64,000 nt of DNA from Andalucia godoyi (taxonomy: Eukaryota > Discoba > Jakobea > Jakobida > Andaluciidae): positions 62,001 to 126,000 of the forward strand of contig VRVR01000009.1 of NCBI GenBank assembly GCA_009859145.1. The letters are read 5' to 3'. The position numbers were made by a program, and so were the translations under genes. The notes under the pieces were generated by a model. That model searched no databases and was not told the origin of the DNA. It saw nothing but the letters and a program-made list of their open reading frames with translations. Positions 36,108 through 45,265 of the stretch are shown in pieces. How positions within the stretch are numbered: position 1 is the stretch's first letter; each line of letters opens with the position of its first letter.

Positions 36108-39100
36108 ATGAGCGAGATTATTGTTGGACGGATTGTGTGTCTGAAGAAAGACGGGACTTTTGGACCGAAAATCGATGTGTCTGATTCGGACTCGACCCTC
36201 GTTTTTGGGCGATCTGTCGAAAGCGACATATGCATCAAGCTTCCAGAGGTCTCCCGGAAACACGCCTTGCTTGAAAAAGACGGTTCTGGAAATTTGTGGA
36301 TTGAAAATGCGAGCAAAACCGGCCAAACGCTCGTCAATCATGCGCCAGTGTCTCACAAAACCATGCTGAAGTCACGAGATTTGGTGACGATTGGAAGCCG
36401 GTCTTTCTTGTACTTTACAAAGCAGGAAGTCGAGTTTGGCGACGCAGACACCCCAATGCGGGCGGCACTGTCGGAATCAACACCGTTATTGAACATCAGT
36501 CATACTGTTGCAAATTCAGCGTCGAAGAAGCAGAAGTCAACGTCGCCGTTATCGTCGGCCGAAAAGCACCAGGAAGAAAATGGAGACGCAGTTTCAAAGG
36601 AGAACCAAAACATCTCTGCGGTCCTTTCGCCAATTCGGTCGTCTGCAAAAAGCATGAACGTGTCCGGTATTGAATCCGCAAAGAAGCAGCAGCTTCCAAA
36701 GACCCCCCTGCCAAATGCTGAAGAACCAGAGCAGCGGCCATCGCAAGCCGTGCAAGAAGAAAAGGAGGCAGAAGGGGTAAAAAGGACTTTGCCCACACCG
36801 GTTCGAAAGGAAATTCAGAGTCGTGCAAAGCAGGCTGAGGAATCCAGACCGACCGCCACTCAGACACCGGCTCGAACTCCTGCTGCGTCAAAAAGTACGC
36901 CGCTGACTCCGGCTTCCGTCTCTTCGGGTCCTTCCGTTTCCTCCATCTCTGGTTCGCAGCAGCAGTCTGCAAGAAAGTCTGTATCCACACCCGCTGCTGT
37001 CGTCGAGCAAGGCCAGTCGCAAGGCGGAAAGGAGACAGAGCACCAGCAGCAACAAGAGCAAGAGGATGCTGATGAGAGTTTGGAGGTTGTAAATATGCAC
37101 GTTCCGTCTCCAATTGTGGAGCTTGTCTTGTCTGCGCGTCGCATTCGCATTCCGTCGTCTGTGAGACGGTCTGCCGTGAAGAGTTCAAGCAAGAAGATTA
37201 GACAGTTGCAGATGCAAGCTGAAGAGATCGAGGAAGTTTCGAAGCCGCAATCTGAGGTCAAACCGATTCTGAAAAAGACTCCTGTGGCGATGCCTCTTTC
37301 TACTTCAAAGAAGCAGATCACGTTTGGGAATTCCAGTGTCAAGGACTTTGAAAAGGAAAACAACACAATGGATATTCAAGAGCGTGATGAGTCCATCCAG
37401 CGTATCTTGTTTGATGAAAAAGGTGCGCAAGAGGAGGACGAAGACGCGTCCATTGTTTCTGGCGAAGAACAGGAAGACGCGGAGGAAAAGGAACAGGAAC
37501 ACCTGGAGGAAGAAGACGACGATGACGACGATGATGGTTATGAACATGTTCACCGAGAGGAAGAGAAAGAGACCGCCGCTGCAGACAAGTACAAGAAGCT
37601 GGCAACACCACTTCGTGCAGAGATTGCAGAACGAGTGCAGAATCGTGATTCTCGAAAGCAGTCATTGGACGAGAAGCAGCAACGAATGAAGACTCCGATG
37701 AAGGCTGAGTTGTCCGAAGCTGCTGCGCAAGTTGCGGCTCGTGAGCAAGAAAAGAAGGCTCGAAAGCTGTCCACGCCCATCAAATTCGAACTCCAGGATG
37801 CGGCGTCGAAGAGGGTGGAACACATCCAGAAAATTACCAGTGCAATGGAAAAGATGAATACCCCTGTGAAAAAGGCGATCGAGGAAAAGGCTGCACAAGT
37901 GCAGCAGCAGATTGCAGAAAGAAAGATTGACAAGAAGGCTGTCAATACTCCGATGAAAACTGAGCTGAAGAGAAGAGCAGATGAGATTTCCCAATCAATT
38001 TCCTCCAAGATCGAGGATCGCGAAGCCAAACGAATTGCAACACCTGTCAAACAGGAGATCGCGAATGCTGCGTCTCGTGTCGCAGAGGAAATCCGTGCGA
38101 AGAAGGATGTGAAGGTCCTCACTTCGACTCCCATGCGTAAGGAGATTGCCTCCAAGGCAGTAGTTGTTTCCGAGGCGGCTGCCGTCAAGGTCACTTCCGT
38201 GCAGAACGCCGTGGTCGTTTCCGATGCTCTTCGCAATGAAATTCGAAAAGAAGCCACAGATATGGCGCGTCGTCTTGACGCACGTGCCCAGGATCTGGCC
38301 CACGGACCCGCAGTCACAAAGGACTTAAAGACAGATATTGCGAAGAAGGCAGCTGTGGTGACCGAGATCATTGCAATGAAAAAACAGGAAATCGATGCAG
38401 CACCAAAAGTCGACGCGCAACTCAAGAAGGAACTCGTCACAAAGGCTCCTGCAGTCATCAGGTTCATCGAGACAAAGAAGGCGGAGCTGGAGAACGCACC
38501 CCGCGTTTCCAAAGAGCTGAAGAAGGATCTGGCTGCAAAGTCTGCTGAAGTTGCCGCGTTGGTGGAGGCGAAGAAGTCCGAGTTGCAGAATGCTGCAAAG
38601 GTTCCTGGGCCCCTCAAGAAGGACTTGGCAACCAAGGCGACAGCCATGCAACAGTCGATTGCCGAGAAGAAGGCACAGCTGGAGAATAACCCCAAGCTAG
38701 ACGCATTGATGAAGAAGGAAGTGATCTCCAAATCTGCAGAGGTTTCTACAAAGATCCTGTCCAGCAAGGCCGCTCTCGAGGCTGCTGCTTTCATGGTCCC
38801 TGCCCAGTTGAAGGCATCCGTCACCGAGACGGCCGCCCAGGTATCGAGTCGTATCAATGCACTGAGGGACGAGATGATTTCACACACCTTGCTCTCCCCT
38901 GTTCGACGAGAGATCAAAAAGGGAGTTTCGCTGAAGACTGTCCCTGTGCTGGTTGCCGCGAAAGAAAATGCTACTGTTGCTGTGGCTGCTCGTGCCGATG
39001 CCGCTTCTGATCCTGTTGTCAGGGCTCCCGCAAAGGAATCTCCATCACCCAAGACCCCTGCGAACGCCAGCGTCCGCACTCCTGCAAAGGAAGTCCCTGC

Positions 39101-39905
39101 CATGTCTACCCCGACGAATGCAGACGAAACGACCGCTTCTCGTACACCCGCCAAAGCCGTGATCGAGTCCGTGCACGAAGCCGTGCAGGCTCCGGAAGCA
39201 GCTGCGCCAGCCAAGAAATCTCGTTCTCGCAAGACTGCGCCAAAGGAAAGTGCTCCCGAGCCGATGCCGGTCACGGAAGTCCCTTCGATCGTTGAGCAGG
39301 AGCCTGAAGTTGCGCCAAAGCCCGCAAAACGTTCGCGAGCCGCAAAAGCTGTCGCTGCGGTCCAGGAGATTCCGGTTGCTGCTATCGCGGAAGCCGTTCC
39401 AGAGCCTGTTGTCGAAGTGCCGGCTGCCAAGAGATCTCGAAAGTCTACAAAGGCAGCAGAATCTGTTGTTGACCCGGAGCCTGTTGCGGCGCCGGTGGTT
39501 GAGGAAGCGGTCGCAAAGAAGCGCGGTGGAAGAAAGGCTGCCGCTCTTGTAGTGGAGATGCCGGCACCTGTGGTTGCTGAGTCTGAACCTGAAGTTATTC
39601 AGGAGGAGACGGTGGTCGCAAAGAAGGCCAGTGCCCGCGGCCGCAAGCGCGTTGTGGAAGACGGAGAAGCACCTGCTGCAACCATTCCCGAAGCCGCCGC
39701 TGAAGAGCCTGTCGTTCGTGCAAAGCGCACTTCACGAAAGACTGTCGTTTCCGAAGTAGTCGTCGAGCCTGCGGTCATCGTTGCAGAAGTGAAGGAGAAG
39801 CAAAAGAGAGCGTCTCGTGCACAACCAGTCGTGGAAGAAGAGCACGTCGAAGAGCCTGTTGCACCTCGCCGAACAACTCGCGGTGCCCGATTAACCAAGG
39901 CATAA
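36108..39905 (+). CDS. Ki-67-like FHA protein with PP1-docking motif and TP-repeat array
   Basis: 1265 aa from the first ATG (MSEIIVGRIV); the frame upstream has only non-ATG codons. Residues 1-100 form an FHA domain (FGRSVESDICIKLPEVSRKH with the conserved GR, S and RKH). Residue 229 starts a first TPVRKEI motif. KQITFGN at about 402-408 fits the RVxF-type PP1 docking rule and resembles the RVSFG/RVTFG site of Ki-67 and Repo-Man. Acidic stretches follow. From about residue 498 to 935 there are some fourteen degenerate repeats of about 33-37 aa built on x-T-P-h-K/R-x-E/D-h plus a helix; the early ones keep Thr-Pro and the later ones lose it. The Ala/Lys/Pro-rich C-terminus carries AT-hook-like basic clusters (KKRGGRKAA, KASARGRKR, RRTTRGARL). 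The order FHA, PP1 site, repeats, basic chromatin-binding end is that of Ki-67, a mitotic chromosome-periphery protein. Homology rather than convergence is inference. Confidence 0.7.
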   Translation: MSEIIVGRIVCLKKDGTFGPKIDVSDSDSTLVFGRSVESDICIKLPEVSRKHALLEKDGSGNLWIENASKTGQTLVNHAPVSHKTMLKSRDLVTIGSRSFLYFTKQEVEFGDADTPMRAALSESTPLLNISHTVANSASKKQKSTSPLSSAEKHQEENGDAVSKENQNISAVLSPIRSSAKSMNVSGIESAKKQQLPKTPLPNAEEPEQRPSQAVQEEKEAEGVKRTLPTPVRKEIQSRAKQAEESRPTATQTPARTPAASKSTPLTPASVSSGPSVSSISGSQQQSARKSVSTPAAVVEQGQSQGGKETEHQQQQEQEDADESLEVVNMHVPSPIVELVLSARRIRIPSSVRRSAVKSSSKKIRQLQMQAEEIEEVSKPQSEVKPILKKTPVAMPLSTSKKQITFGNSSVKDFEKENNTMDIQERDESIQRILFDEKGAQEEDEDASIVSGEEQEDAEEKEQEHLEEEDDDDDDDGYEHVHREEEKETAAADKYKKLATPLRAEIAERVQNRDSRKQSLDEKQQRMKTPMKAELSEAAAQVAAREQEKKARKLSTPIKFELQDAASKRVEHIQKITSAMEKMNTPVKKAIEEKAAQVQQQIAERKIDKKAVNTPMKTELKRRADEISQSISSKIEDREAKRIATPVKQEIANAASRVAEEIRAKKDVKVLTSTPMRKEIASKAVVVSEAAAVKVTSVQNAVVVSDALRNEIRKEATDMARRLDARAQDLAHGPAVTKDLKTDIAKKAAVVTEIIAMKKQEIDAAPKVDAQLKKELVTKAPAVIRFIETKKAELENAPRVSKELKKDLAAKSAEVAALVEAKKSELQNAAKVPGPLKKDLATKATAMQQSIAEKKAQLENNPKLDALMKKEVISKSAEVSTKILSSKAALEAAAFMVPAQLKASVTETAAQVSSRINALRDEMISHTLLSPVRREIKKGVSLKTVPVLVAAKENATVAVAARADAASDPVVRAPAKESPSPKTPANASVRTPAKEVPAMSTPTNADETTASRTPAKAVIESVHEAVQAPEAAAPAKKSRSRKTAPKESAPEPMPVTEVPSIVEQEPEVAPKPAKRSRAAKAVAAVQEIPVAAIAEAVPEPVVEVPAAKRSRKSTKAAESVVDPEPVAAPVVEEAVAKKRGGRKAAALVVEMPAPVVAESEPEVIQEETVVAKKASARGRKRVVEDGEAPAATIPEAAAEEPVVRAKRTSRKTVVSEVVVEPAVIVAEVKEKQKRASRAQPVVEEEHVEEPVAPRRTTRGARLTKA
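37600..38910 (+). repeat. Degenerate ~100-bp coding repeat array in the Ki-67-like gene
   Basis: Protein-level repeat with units such as NTPMKTELKRRADEI, ATPVKQEIANAASRV, TKDLKTDIAKKAAVV and SKELKKDLAAKSAEV, about 33-37 codons each. The DNA copies are well diverged, so this is an old array. Confidence 0.8.
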
Positions 39906-40166
39906 GGGAAATGACAGGAAACAGGAGGATCTTTTTGGTTTGTCCATCCTCCCGTCTGCACTTTCCATTCTATACAGAACATCATCCTACACCTACATGT
40001 ACCATTTCCCCACCCCTCCTCTCCCGTTGACATTAAAAATGATTCCCATTTAATTATACATAACAAAAAAAAAATATTAAAAAATACAACATCAAACAAA
40101 CGACCCAGTTCGCTGCCTGCTGCGCAGTGCGTACCTGTGCACTCGCTGTGCGCTAAAAGCCATGAC
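39906..40166. other. convergent 3' spacer
   Basis: Short shared 3' region between the Ki-67-like gene and the HD-domain gene, with an A-run and AATATTAAAAAAT near 40065-40085. No gene. Confidence 0.4.
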
Positions 40167-40919
40167 TCATGATTGAATCTCTCCCTGCTGCAGCTCGGTG
40201 ACTTCCCAGGAAATGTTTGCTCGCGCTTGCGTCTCGAATGCATGTTGGATCACCGGAGTTCGAAAGATTGCAGAAGCGCCGAGGACCGATTTCAAGAAGG
40301 CAAGTCGACCCCGTTGGAAATCGGCGTCGGTCACATGCGAGTATTCCTTTCGCACGTTTGCAGCATATTCCTCATAAACACGACGCGGAGATCCAAGAAT
40401 CTGCATATCGAAATCAAGAAAGACGAGTGTGTCGGCAACCTGCTCAACAGTCCATGCTTCGTTTGGCGTCCATCCAAGATGCATTTTGGTAGCTCGGATG
40501 GTTTCCGCGACCCATTGTTTGTCGCTCTCGGCGAGATTCATTCCAGGAATCTTGAAAAACTCGCCAAGCAGCACAACTGAGTCTTCTTCGTTTGATTTGG
40601 ACTTTGCGTCGTACACGAGATCATGGAACAGGATGCACAGCTCCAGCAAGATCGAGTTCGAGACTATTGCAAGTCCAGCAAATTCACGGTGAAGTGCATA
40701 GAGATGAAATACATGACTCCAGTTGTGATAATGCCGAGACGGCTCTGCATACCGCTGCTGAAATAACGACCACCATTCCGCCGCGCTCTCATCCGAAACT
40801 CCAATGTCCACACACACGTTCGCCCAACGCGCTCTCAGAAACATCAGGTCTGGTTCATGGTCCACATCATCTTCACACCTGCAGCCCAATTCCTGCTCTG
40901 CATTGCAGTGTTCCTCCAT
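40167..40919 (-). CDS. HD-domain predicted metal-dependent phosphohydrolase (COG4339-like)
   Basis: 250 aa from ATG 40919. A downstream in-frame ATG (40844, MFLRARWANV) matches where bacterial relatives start and is an alternative; the extra 25 residues are acidic and Cys-rich. The fold shows the family pattern: FQQRYAEPSRHYHNWSHV (first metal His pair), LCILFHDLVYD (the HD doublet), EEDSVVLLGEFF, and DFDMQILGSP with a later conserved Asp. Family members are small all-helical hydrolases of unknown substrate, common in bacteria and scattered in eukaryotes. The closeness to the next ATG on the other strand (24 bp) favours either a very compact divergent promoter or the shorter start. Confidence 0.8.
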   Translation of the reverse strand: MEEHCNAEQELGCRCEDDVDHEPDLMFLRARWANVCVDIGVSDESAAEWWSLFQQRYAEPSRHYHNWSHVFHLYALHREFAGLAIVSNSILLELCILFHDLVYDAKSKSNEEDSVVLLGEFFKIPGMNLAESDKQWVAETIRATKMHLGWTPNEAWTVEQVADTLVFLDFDMQILGSPRRVYEEYAANVRKEYSHVTDADFQRGRLAFLKSVLGASAIFRTPVIQHAFETQARANISWEVTELQQGEIQS

Positions 40920-40943
40920 TCGGCCTCCTTCGCTCCAACAAAA

Positions 40944-41222
40944 ATGGAACGAACTCGATCTACAAAGCGACACGCCTCTTTCATGTCAAGCTTGCGGGAA
41001 TACATACCCGCACTGCAATTTCGGGTGCAACAACTACGGGCGAGCTTAACGGTCGTTTTCTTTGCCCCGGGGGTTTTCCGTGTGCTGCAGCGTGTTGTGA
41101 CCCAGCGGATATACGTCGGTATGAACACGCAAGAAGCCGTGCAACGTGAAACTGGCAGTGACACTGCATCCGCGTTATCATGGCGGGGTATGACTGAGAG
41201 TGGAGAGAGGAAAAAGGACTGA
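40944..41222 (+). CDS. Small hypothetical basic protein, possible membrane segment
   Basis: 92 aa, ATG 40944 (MERTRSTKRHASFMSSLREY). It has a basic N-terminus, then a hydrophobic stretch (ASLTVVFFAPGVFRVL, about residues 37-52), then an amphipathic and acidic tail. Codon use is like that of neighbouring genes. Size and order would fit a small mitochondrial or ER tail protein, but no family is recognised. It lies head-to-head with the HD gene. Confidence 0.45.
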   Translation: MERTRSTKRHASFMSSLREYIPALQFRVQQLRASLTVVFFAPGVFRVLQRVVTQRIYVGMNTQEAVQRETGSDTASALSWRGMTESGERKKD

Positions 41223-41611
41223 TTGCAAGCAGCAGCAGTAGAGTTTTGAGCGTGCAGAACATCTGCCGTTCTGCAGAAACCGAGGTGTCGTGTTCCAGAT
41301 GCCGACAGATGCGAAACTCTTCTGCTTTTGCTTCTGCTTCGTTTACTATGTATCACCCGCTGTTGCGATTCCACCAAGTGGAACGTCCGCCCCAAAAGAC
41401 AAGCGTGTATTTCTTTGTTCGTTCGCCGCCGCGTAAGACTGCCGAATGTTATTTCGAGGACTTTCTTGAATTCCACCTGCATGTGGTGTTAAAGGACTTT
41501 GTTTCATCAGCGTGCTTCGTCTTCTCCTCCAGCTTTTCTTTGCGGTTTTCTTCCTCTGTTATTGTTGCTCATCTGAGAGAAACAGCGTGCAAAGAGAAGA
41601 GAGAGAGAGAG
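41223..41611. other. spacer/leader upstream of the BTB gene
   Basis: The plus frame stays open across this stretch (peptides such as LRFHQVERPPQKTSVYFFVR) into the BTB gene's first exon, but there is no ATG before 41348 and the second half is C/T-rich and leader-like, ending in a GA-rich tract (41592-41611). An upstream exon is possible. Confidence 0.35.
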
Positions 41612-42164
41612 ATGCCGAACCGCCCTGTTTACAACGAAATCGAAGAATTCCCGGCTGCATGGAATCCCGCTCCGCGAACGTACCCCCACCGAAAATTCTG
41701 AATCCCACGAATGCACTTCCTTTTCTCCGAGCGAGACCCGTTTGGAAATCAAAGTTGGCGGAAGTGTTTTCCCTTGCTCGAAGGAAATGCTTTGTTGGGA
41801 TCAGAAAGAAAACGGATTTCTCGGCATTCTCGGCGCTAAACTTGGGGCAAACAGAGCAAGCGAGCAGGGACCTGATCTGGACTACAAGGACAACTACGCT
41901 CTTGATCGCCGCTCTCCTGAACGGTTTCGCATTATTCTGCGCTATCTTAAGGGAATCGTGGACGGCATCGAGTACGAAAAGACTCCGAAAGGACTGCTGC
42001 ATTTGGCACTGCTGTATGCGGATGCTGACTTTTATGGTCTGGCAAGACTGAAGAAGAGCGTCTTGTTCAATTTGCGCAAGCTTGTAATGCAACTGGTCCT
42101 CGGCGGCGCGTCTTTTATGAAATGTTTGCCAGCACTACATCCGCCATGCAGTCATGGAAACTAG
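41612..42164 (+). CDS. BTB/T1-domain (KCTD-like) protein, probably two exons
   Basis: The BTB frame (from 41733) has no ATG before KEML. A neat solution is exon 1, 41612-41679 (MPNRPVYNEIEEFPAAWNPA...), then a 52-bp intron, 41680-41731 (GTACCC...CTCCGAG, phase 2), then exon 2, 41732-42164, giving about 167 aa. The domain reads LEIKVGGSVFPCSKEML (first strand and helix of a T1-type BTB), ALDRRSPERFRIILRYLKG (the DRxxxxFxxILxYLRxG pattern, slightly altered) and LLYADADFYGLARL (the A2/B helix pattern EADYYxLxxL). KCTD proteins are often CUL3 adaptors; function here is not shown. Without the intron, a +1 frameshift near 41690 would be needed. Confidence 0.6.
41680..41731 (+). other. Proposed 52-bp intron in the BTB gene
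   Basis: GTACCC donor, pyrimidine-rich CTTCCTTTTCTCC followed by GAG acceptor; phase 2. Joins APRT to ETRLEIKVGG. Only moderately supported. Confidence 0.4.
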
Positions 42165-42680
42165 CAACGATGCAAACATTTCCACTGAAAAGTAGACGGA
42201 CAGACCAAGTCGTCTGTCTCTGGTCTGTGGTCTCTGTTGCTTGGTGTTGTGCCAAGATTTCGAGATGTATGTACAATTTCCTGAAAACGTAAAGCCGCTT
42301 TGCCGTTTACTGTGCTCACCGGTGTCTCTTCGTAATCCAACGTACGTAGGCAAACGCCTTTTCCCCAGTCATTGAGTTGATGCTAGTCCACCTGTCATTT
42401 CACCTGCTGAGCGTTCAAAAGAGTCAAGCCTCAAGAGCAAAACAAAACAGCAAAAGCAACACTCGAACAGCCCTTCAACATTGCGTACTGTAATCGGCAG
42501 GACGTTCAAGTCAATGCAGCTTTCTTGCTTTGCCTTTCCTATTTCCCTCTTCCTTCTTCTTATTAACTTTTTTAATACATGTTCCACTCTTTTTACATAG
42601 TTTTTTAAATTAAATTTAGCCTTGTTTGTTCTGAGGCTGCGGCGACGACGACTTGGACTACGAGAGAGAGAGAGAGAGAG
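42165..42680. promoter_or_regulatory. promoter and leader of RPT3
   Basis: Includes TTTTTTAAATTAAATTT (42601-42617), 64-80 bp before the ATG, and a GA dinucleotide tract immediately before the start codon. No other gene seen. Confidence 0.45.
42663..42680 (+). repeat. (GA)n tract abutting a start codon
   Basis: Nine GA units directly before the RPT3 ATG; like GA-rich leaders at 41598-41611, 45770-45790 and 56803-56908. Confidence 0.9.
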
Positions 42681-43946
42681 ATGGAGGAGCTGGGAATCAA
42701 GGCGTCTGTTGCGAGCGAAGCAACATCGAATCTCCAATCTGCAATCACGAATTCGTCGATGGACCGTGATTTTGTGGCGCGGCTGTCGGACTCAGCGATT
42801 GACTTGTACACTCGGATGAAGCTGCTGCAGCAGGAACTTGACTTTTTAGACATCCAAGAGGATTATGTGAAGGAGGAGCAAAAGGCACTTAAGCGTGAAC
42901 TTGCGAGAGCAAAGGAAGAAGTGAAGCGTATTCAGTCGGTTCCACTGATCGTTGGCCAGTACCTGGAAATGATTGATGCGAACACGTGCATTGTCGCATC
43001 GACAACCGGGTCGAATTACTATGTTCGGACGCTCTCGACGATTGACAGAGAACAACTGAAGCCAAACACATCCGTTGCACTGCACCGTCATTCACATGCA
43101 TTGGTTGATATTCTGCCTCCGGAAGCAGATTCCTCAATTAACTTGCTTGCATCGGGTGAGCGTCCGGATGTCACGTACGCAGATGTTGGTGGTCTTGACA
43201 TGCAGAAGCAGGAGATCCGCGAGGCCGTGGAGCTTCCGCTGAGCGAAGGCGATCTCTATGCGCAGATCGGTATTGATCCGCCTCGCGGAGTGCTCTTGTA
43301 TGGACCTCCTGGAACCGGAAAGACAATGTTGGCAAAGGCTGTTGCACACCACACCACCGCAGCATTCATCCGTGTCGTTGGTTCCGAATTTGTGCAAAAG
43401 TATCTCGGGGAAGGACCGCGAATGGTGCGTGATGTGTTCCGGCTTGCTCGTGAAAATGCGCCTGCAATCATCTTTATCGACGAAGTGGACTCAATTGCGA
43501 CAAAGAGGTTTGATGCTCAGACGGGAGCTGATCGCGAAGTGCAGAGAATCTTGATTGAGCTGCTCAATCAGATGGACGGTTTTGACCAGCACACCAATGT
43601 CAAGGTCATCATGGCGACGAATCGATGGGATACGCTTGATCCAGCGTTGTTGCGGCCAGGACGTTTGGACAGAAAGATCGAGTTCCCGATACCGGACCGC
43701 AGGCAAAAGAGGCTCATCTTCTCGGTGGTTACGTCTCGCATGAATCTTGCTGACGACGTCGATCTTGAGGACTTTGTGTCGCGGCCGGACCAGGTGTCGG
43801 CTGCAGAAATCAATGCTATTTGCCAGGAAGCCGGAATGCTTGCCGTCCGCAGAAACAGATACATTGTCATCCCGCGAGACTTTGAAAAGGCCTACAAGAA
43901 ACACGTCAAGAAAACAGAAGGCGAAGAAGCACATTTATATCTGTAA
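42681..43946 (+). CDS. RPT3: 26S proteasome regulatory ATPase subunit RPT3/PSMC4
   Basis: 421 aa, one exon. An N-terminal coiled coil (about residues 30-90) and OB domain precede the AAA+ module. Walker A is GPPGTGKT at about residue 208, Walker B IIFIDE near 263, and the sensor/arginine finger region [20 protein letters not shown] near 325-345 is the classical Rpt3 sequence. The C-terminus ends LYL, a HbYX motif that docks into the 20S alpha-ring pocket. Rpt3 unfolds substrates as part of the six-subunit base. One odd residue: [14 protein letters not shown] has Trp where nearly all family members have Ala. Confidence 0.97.
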   Translation: MEELGIKASVASEATSNLQSAITNSSMDRDFVARLSDSAIDLYTRMKLLQQELDFLDIQEDYVKEEQKALKRELARAKEEVKRIQSVPLIVGQYLEMIDANTCIVASTTGSNYYVRTLSTIDREQLKPNTSVALHRHSHALVDILPPEADSSINLLASGERPDVTYADVGGLDMQKQEIREAVELPLSEGDLYAQIGIDPPRGVLLYGPPGTGKTMLAKAVAHHTTAAFIRVVGSEFVQKYLGEGPRMVRDVFRLARENAPAIIFIDEVDSIATKRFDAQTGADREVQRILIELLNQMDGFDQHTNVKVIMATNRWDTLDPALLRPGRLDRKIEFPIPDRRQKRLIFSVVTSRMNLADDVDLEDFVSRPDQVSAAEINAICQEAGMLAVRRNRYIVIPRDFEKAYKKHVKKTEGEEAHLYL

Positions 43947-44305
43947 AACCATTTACTTTGGGAGCTTTTCATGGCGGCATCCGTTGCCACTAGTGTTTTG
44001 ATACTTATCGTTTGCTCCGGTGCACTTGGCTGGGCTCCTGTGCTGTGCTGAACACAGTTTAACAATTGAAATGTACATGACCTGTACGCTATACAATGTA
44101 CCAGTCCGAAATGGACACACGACGGCGCGCTGGAAAGGGCTGTATTGGGGGAACGTTTCGATTCGATTTCGCAAAGCGGAGGAGGAAGAGAACAACAAGC
44201 AAGTGAGAAATTCGGTCAAAAAAATGAGGCGGGGGGGGCGCGAAGGAGGAGAAGGCGCTGCCAAGCAAATGACGGAATAACGGCGCAGTCGAATGCGAGG
44301 AGAGA
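43947..44305. other. convergent 3' spacer, RPT3 / phosphatase
   Basis: A 359-bp stretch with G-rich (GGCGGGGGGGGCG at about 44228) and mixed sequence. No convincing frame. Confidence 0.4.
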
Positions 44306-45265
44306 CTATGCAGCCGGCTTCGGACTTGGGCTGCGGGAAGTCATCATCCAATGTCCACTATCGTCGGGTTGTTGCGCAGTGCTGAGTTCGTCGAGCGGAA
44401 TCGAAGCCAGCGACGGATGCGAAAGTCCGTGAGAAAGCCCAGTTCGGTGCATTGATTTTTCCTGATCACCATCGACCTGCTGTCCATGTTGGTGATGTCC
44501 ACATTGACGCTGTTGCTGTTGCTCCACACAAAGGGCGGTCACCTTTTCATCGACGAGAACGACGTCGTCGTCGTCAGCAGCTCCCGTCAGGGGAGGTGGC
44601 AGGACTGTGCGGCGTCGCCATACAACTGGGCATTCATTGCCGAAGCAGTGATGATCGTCCGTAGTAACATCCTCATCATCGGAAGCGGAATCAGCATCAG
44701 TACTGCAGATTGGAACTTCGCCTGTGGGCAACCGAAAACATCTCTTCTGCCAAACCAGTAACTGGACTCCAAATCCCCAGTTTGGCTGCGCTTGTGGCCG
44801 AACAATTCGTACTCTTTGGATTGCAGCCTGCAACGAAATGCGCTCCTTCCAAATCCAGTATGCCAGAATACACGACACAGACCGAGAAATCCCAGCAATG
44901 CAGTGCACAAGCACGCTTTTCCCGGAGTTGAGACCCTCTTCGATGAACCGCACAACCTGCGGAAGCAAATGCAAAATATTCGACGACACCTTGTCGTCGA
45001 TGTCCAGCGACATGATCTGGATCTGCGGATCAAACAGCTGCAGGACGTCCGTGGGGTATCTCCTCGCAGCGTTTAGAATATAGAATATCGAATAATCTGA
45101 AATCAGCTTGGTGCGCAGTCTCGCGACACCAATCAGATCCGTCAGATAAAGCCGCGGCGACACCTGGACAATCGATCCACGGCCGCGAAGCAGCTCCGGC
45201 GTCGCATCCTCCAATCGCTTCATGTACGAAATCAGCGCCGCCGAAACCTCCGTGTTTGGCAACAT
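44306..45265 (-). CDS. Dual-specificity protein phosphatase
   Basis: 319 aa from ATG 45265. The DSP domain covers about residues 28-175: IVQVSPRLYLTDLIG at the start, general-acid segment SLDIDDKVSSNI, and the P-loop VHCIAGISRSVS with catalytic Cys at about residue 122, complete for the HCxxGxxRS signature. The following AYWIWKERISLQAAIQRVR is the standard last helix pair. The C-terminal 140 residues are disordered, with acidic, Gln/His and Ser/Pro parts, and probably regulatory. No CH2, CBM or kinase-interaction domain is seen, so it resembles atypical DUSPs. Head-to-head with ITFG1 across 546 bp. Confidence 0.9.
   Translation of the reverse strand: MLPNTEVSAALISYMKRLEDATPELLRGRGSIVQVSPRLYLTDLIGVARLRTKLISDYSIFYILNAARRYPTDVLQLFDPQIQIMSLDIDDKVSSNILHLLPQVVRFIEEGLNSGKSVLVHCIAGISRSVSCILAYWIWKERISLQAAIQRVRIVRPQAQPNWGFGVQLLVWQKRCFRLPTGEVPICSTDADSASDDEDVTTDDHHCFGNECPVVWRRRTVLPPPLTGAADDDDVVLVDEKVTALCVEQQQQRQCGHHQHGQQVDGDQEKSMHRTGLSHGLSHPSLASIPLDELSTAQQPDDSGHWMMTSRSPSPKPAA

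Noticed and set aside
37550-39430. 626-codon open frame on the minus strand inside the Ki-67-like gene
   Set aside because: It is the antisense of a Lys/Ala/Glu-rich repeat array; its Thr/Ser/Ala/Phe composition follows directly from the plus-strand codons, and it has no domain of its own.
41246-41611. Upstream extension of the BTB gene's first exon as coding
   Set aside because: Open, but C/T-rich in its second half, no early ATG, and no similarity recognised; treated as leader with low certainty.
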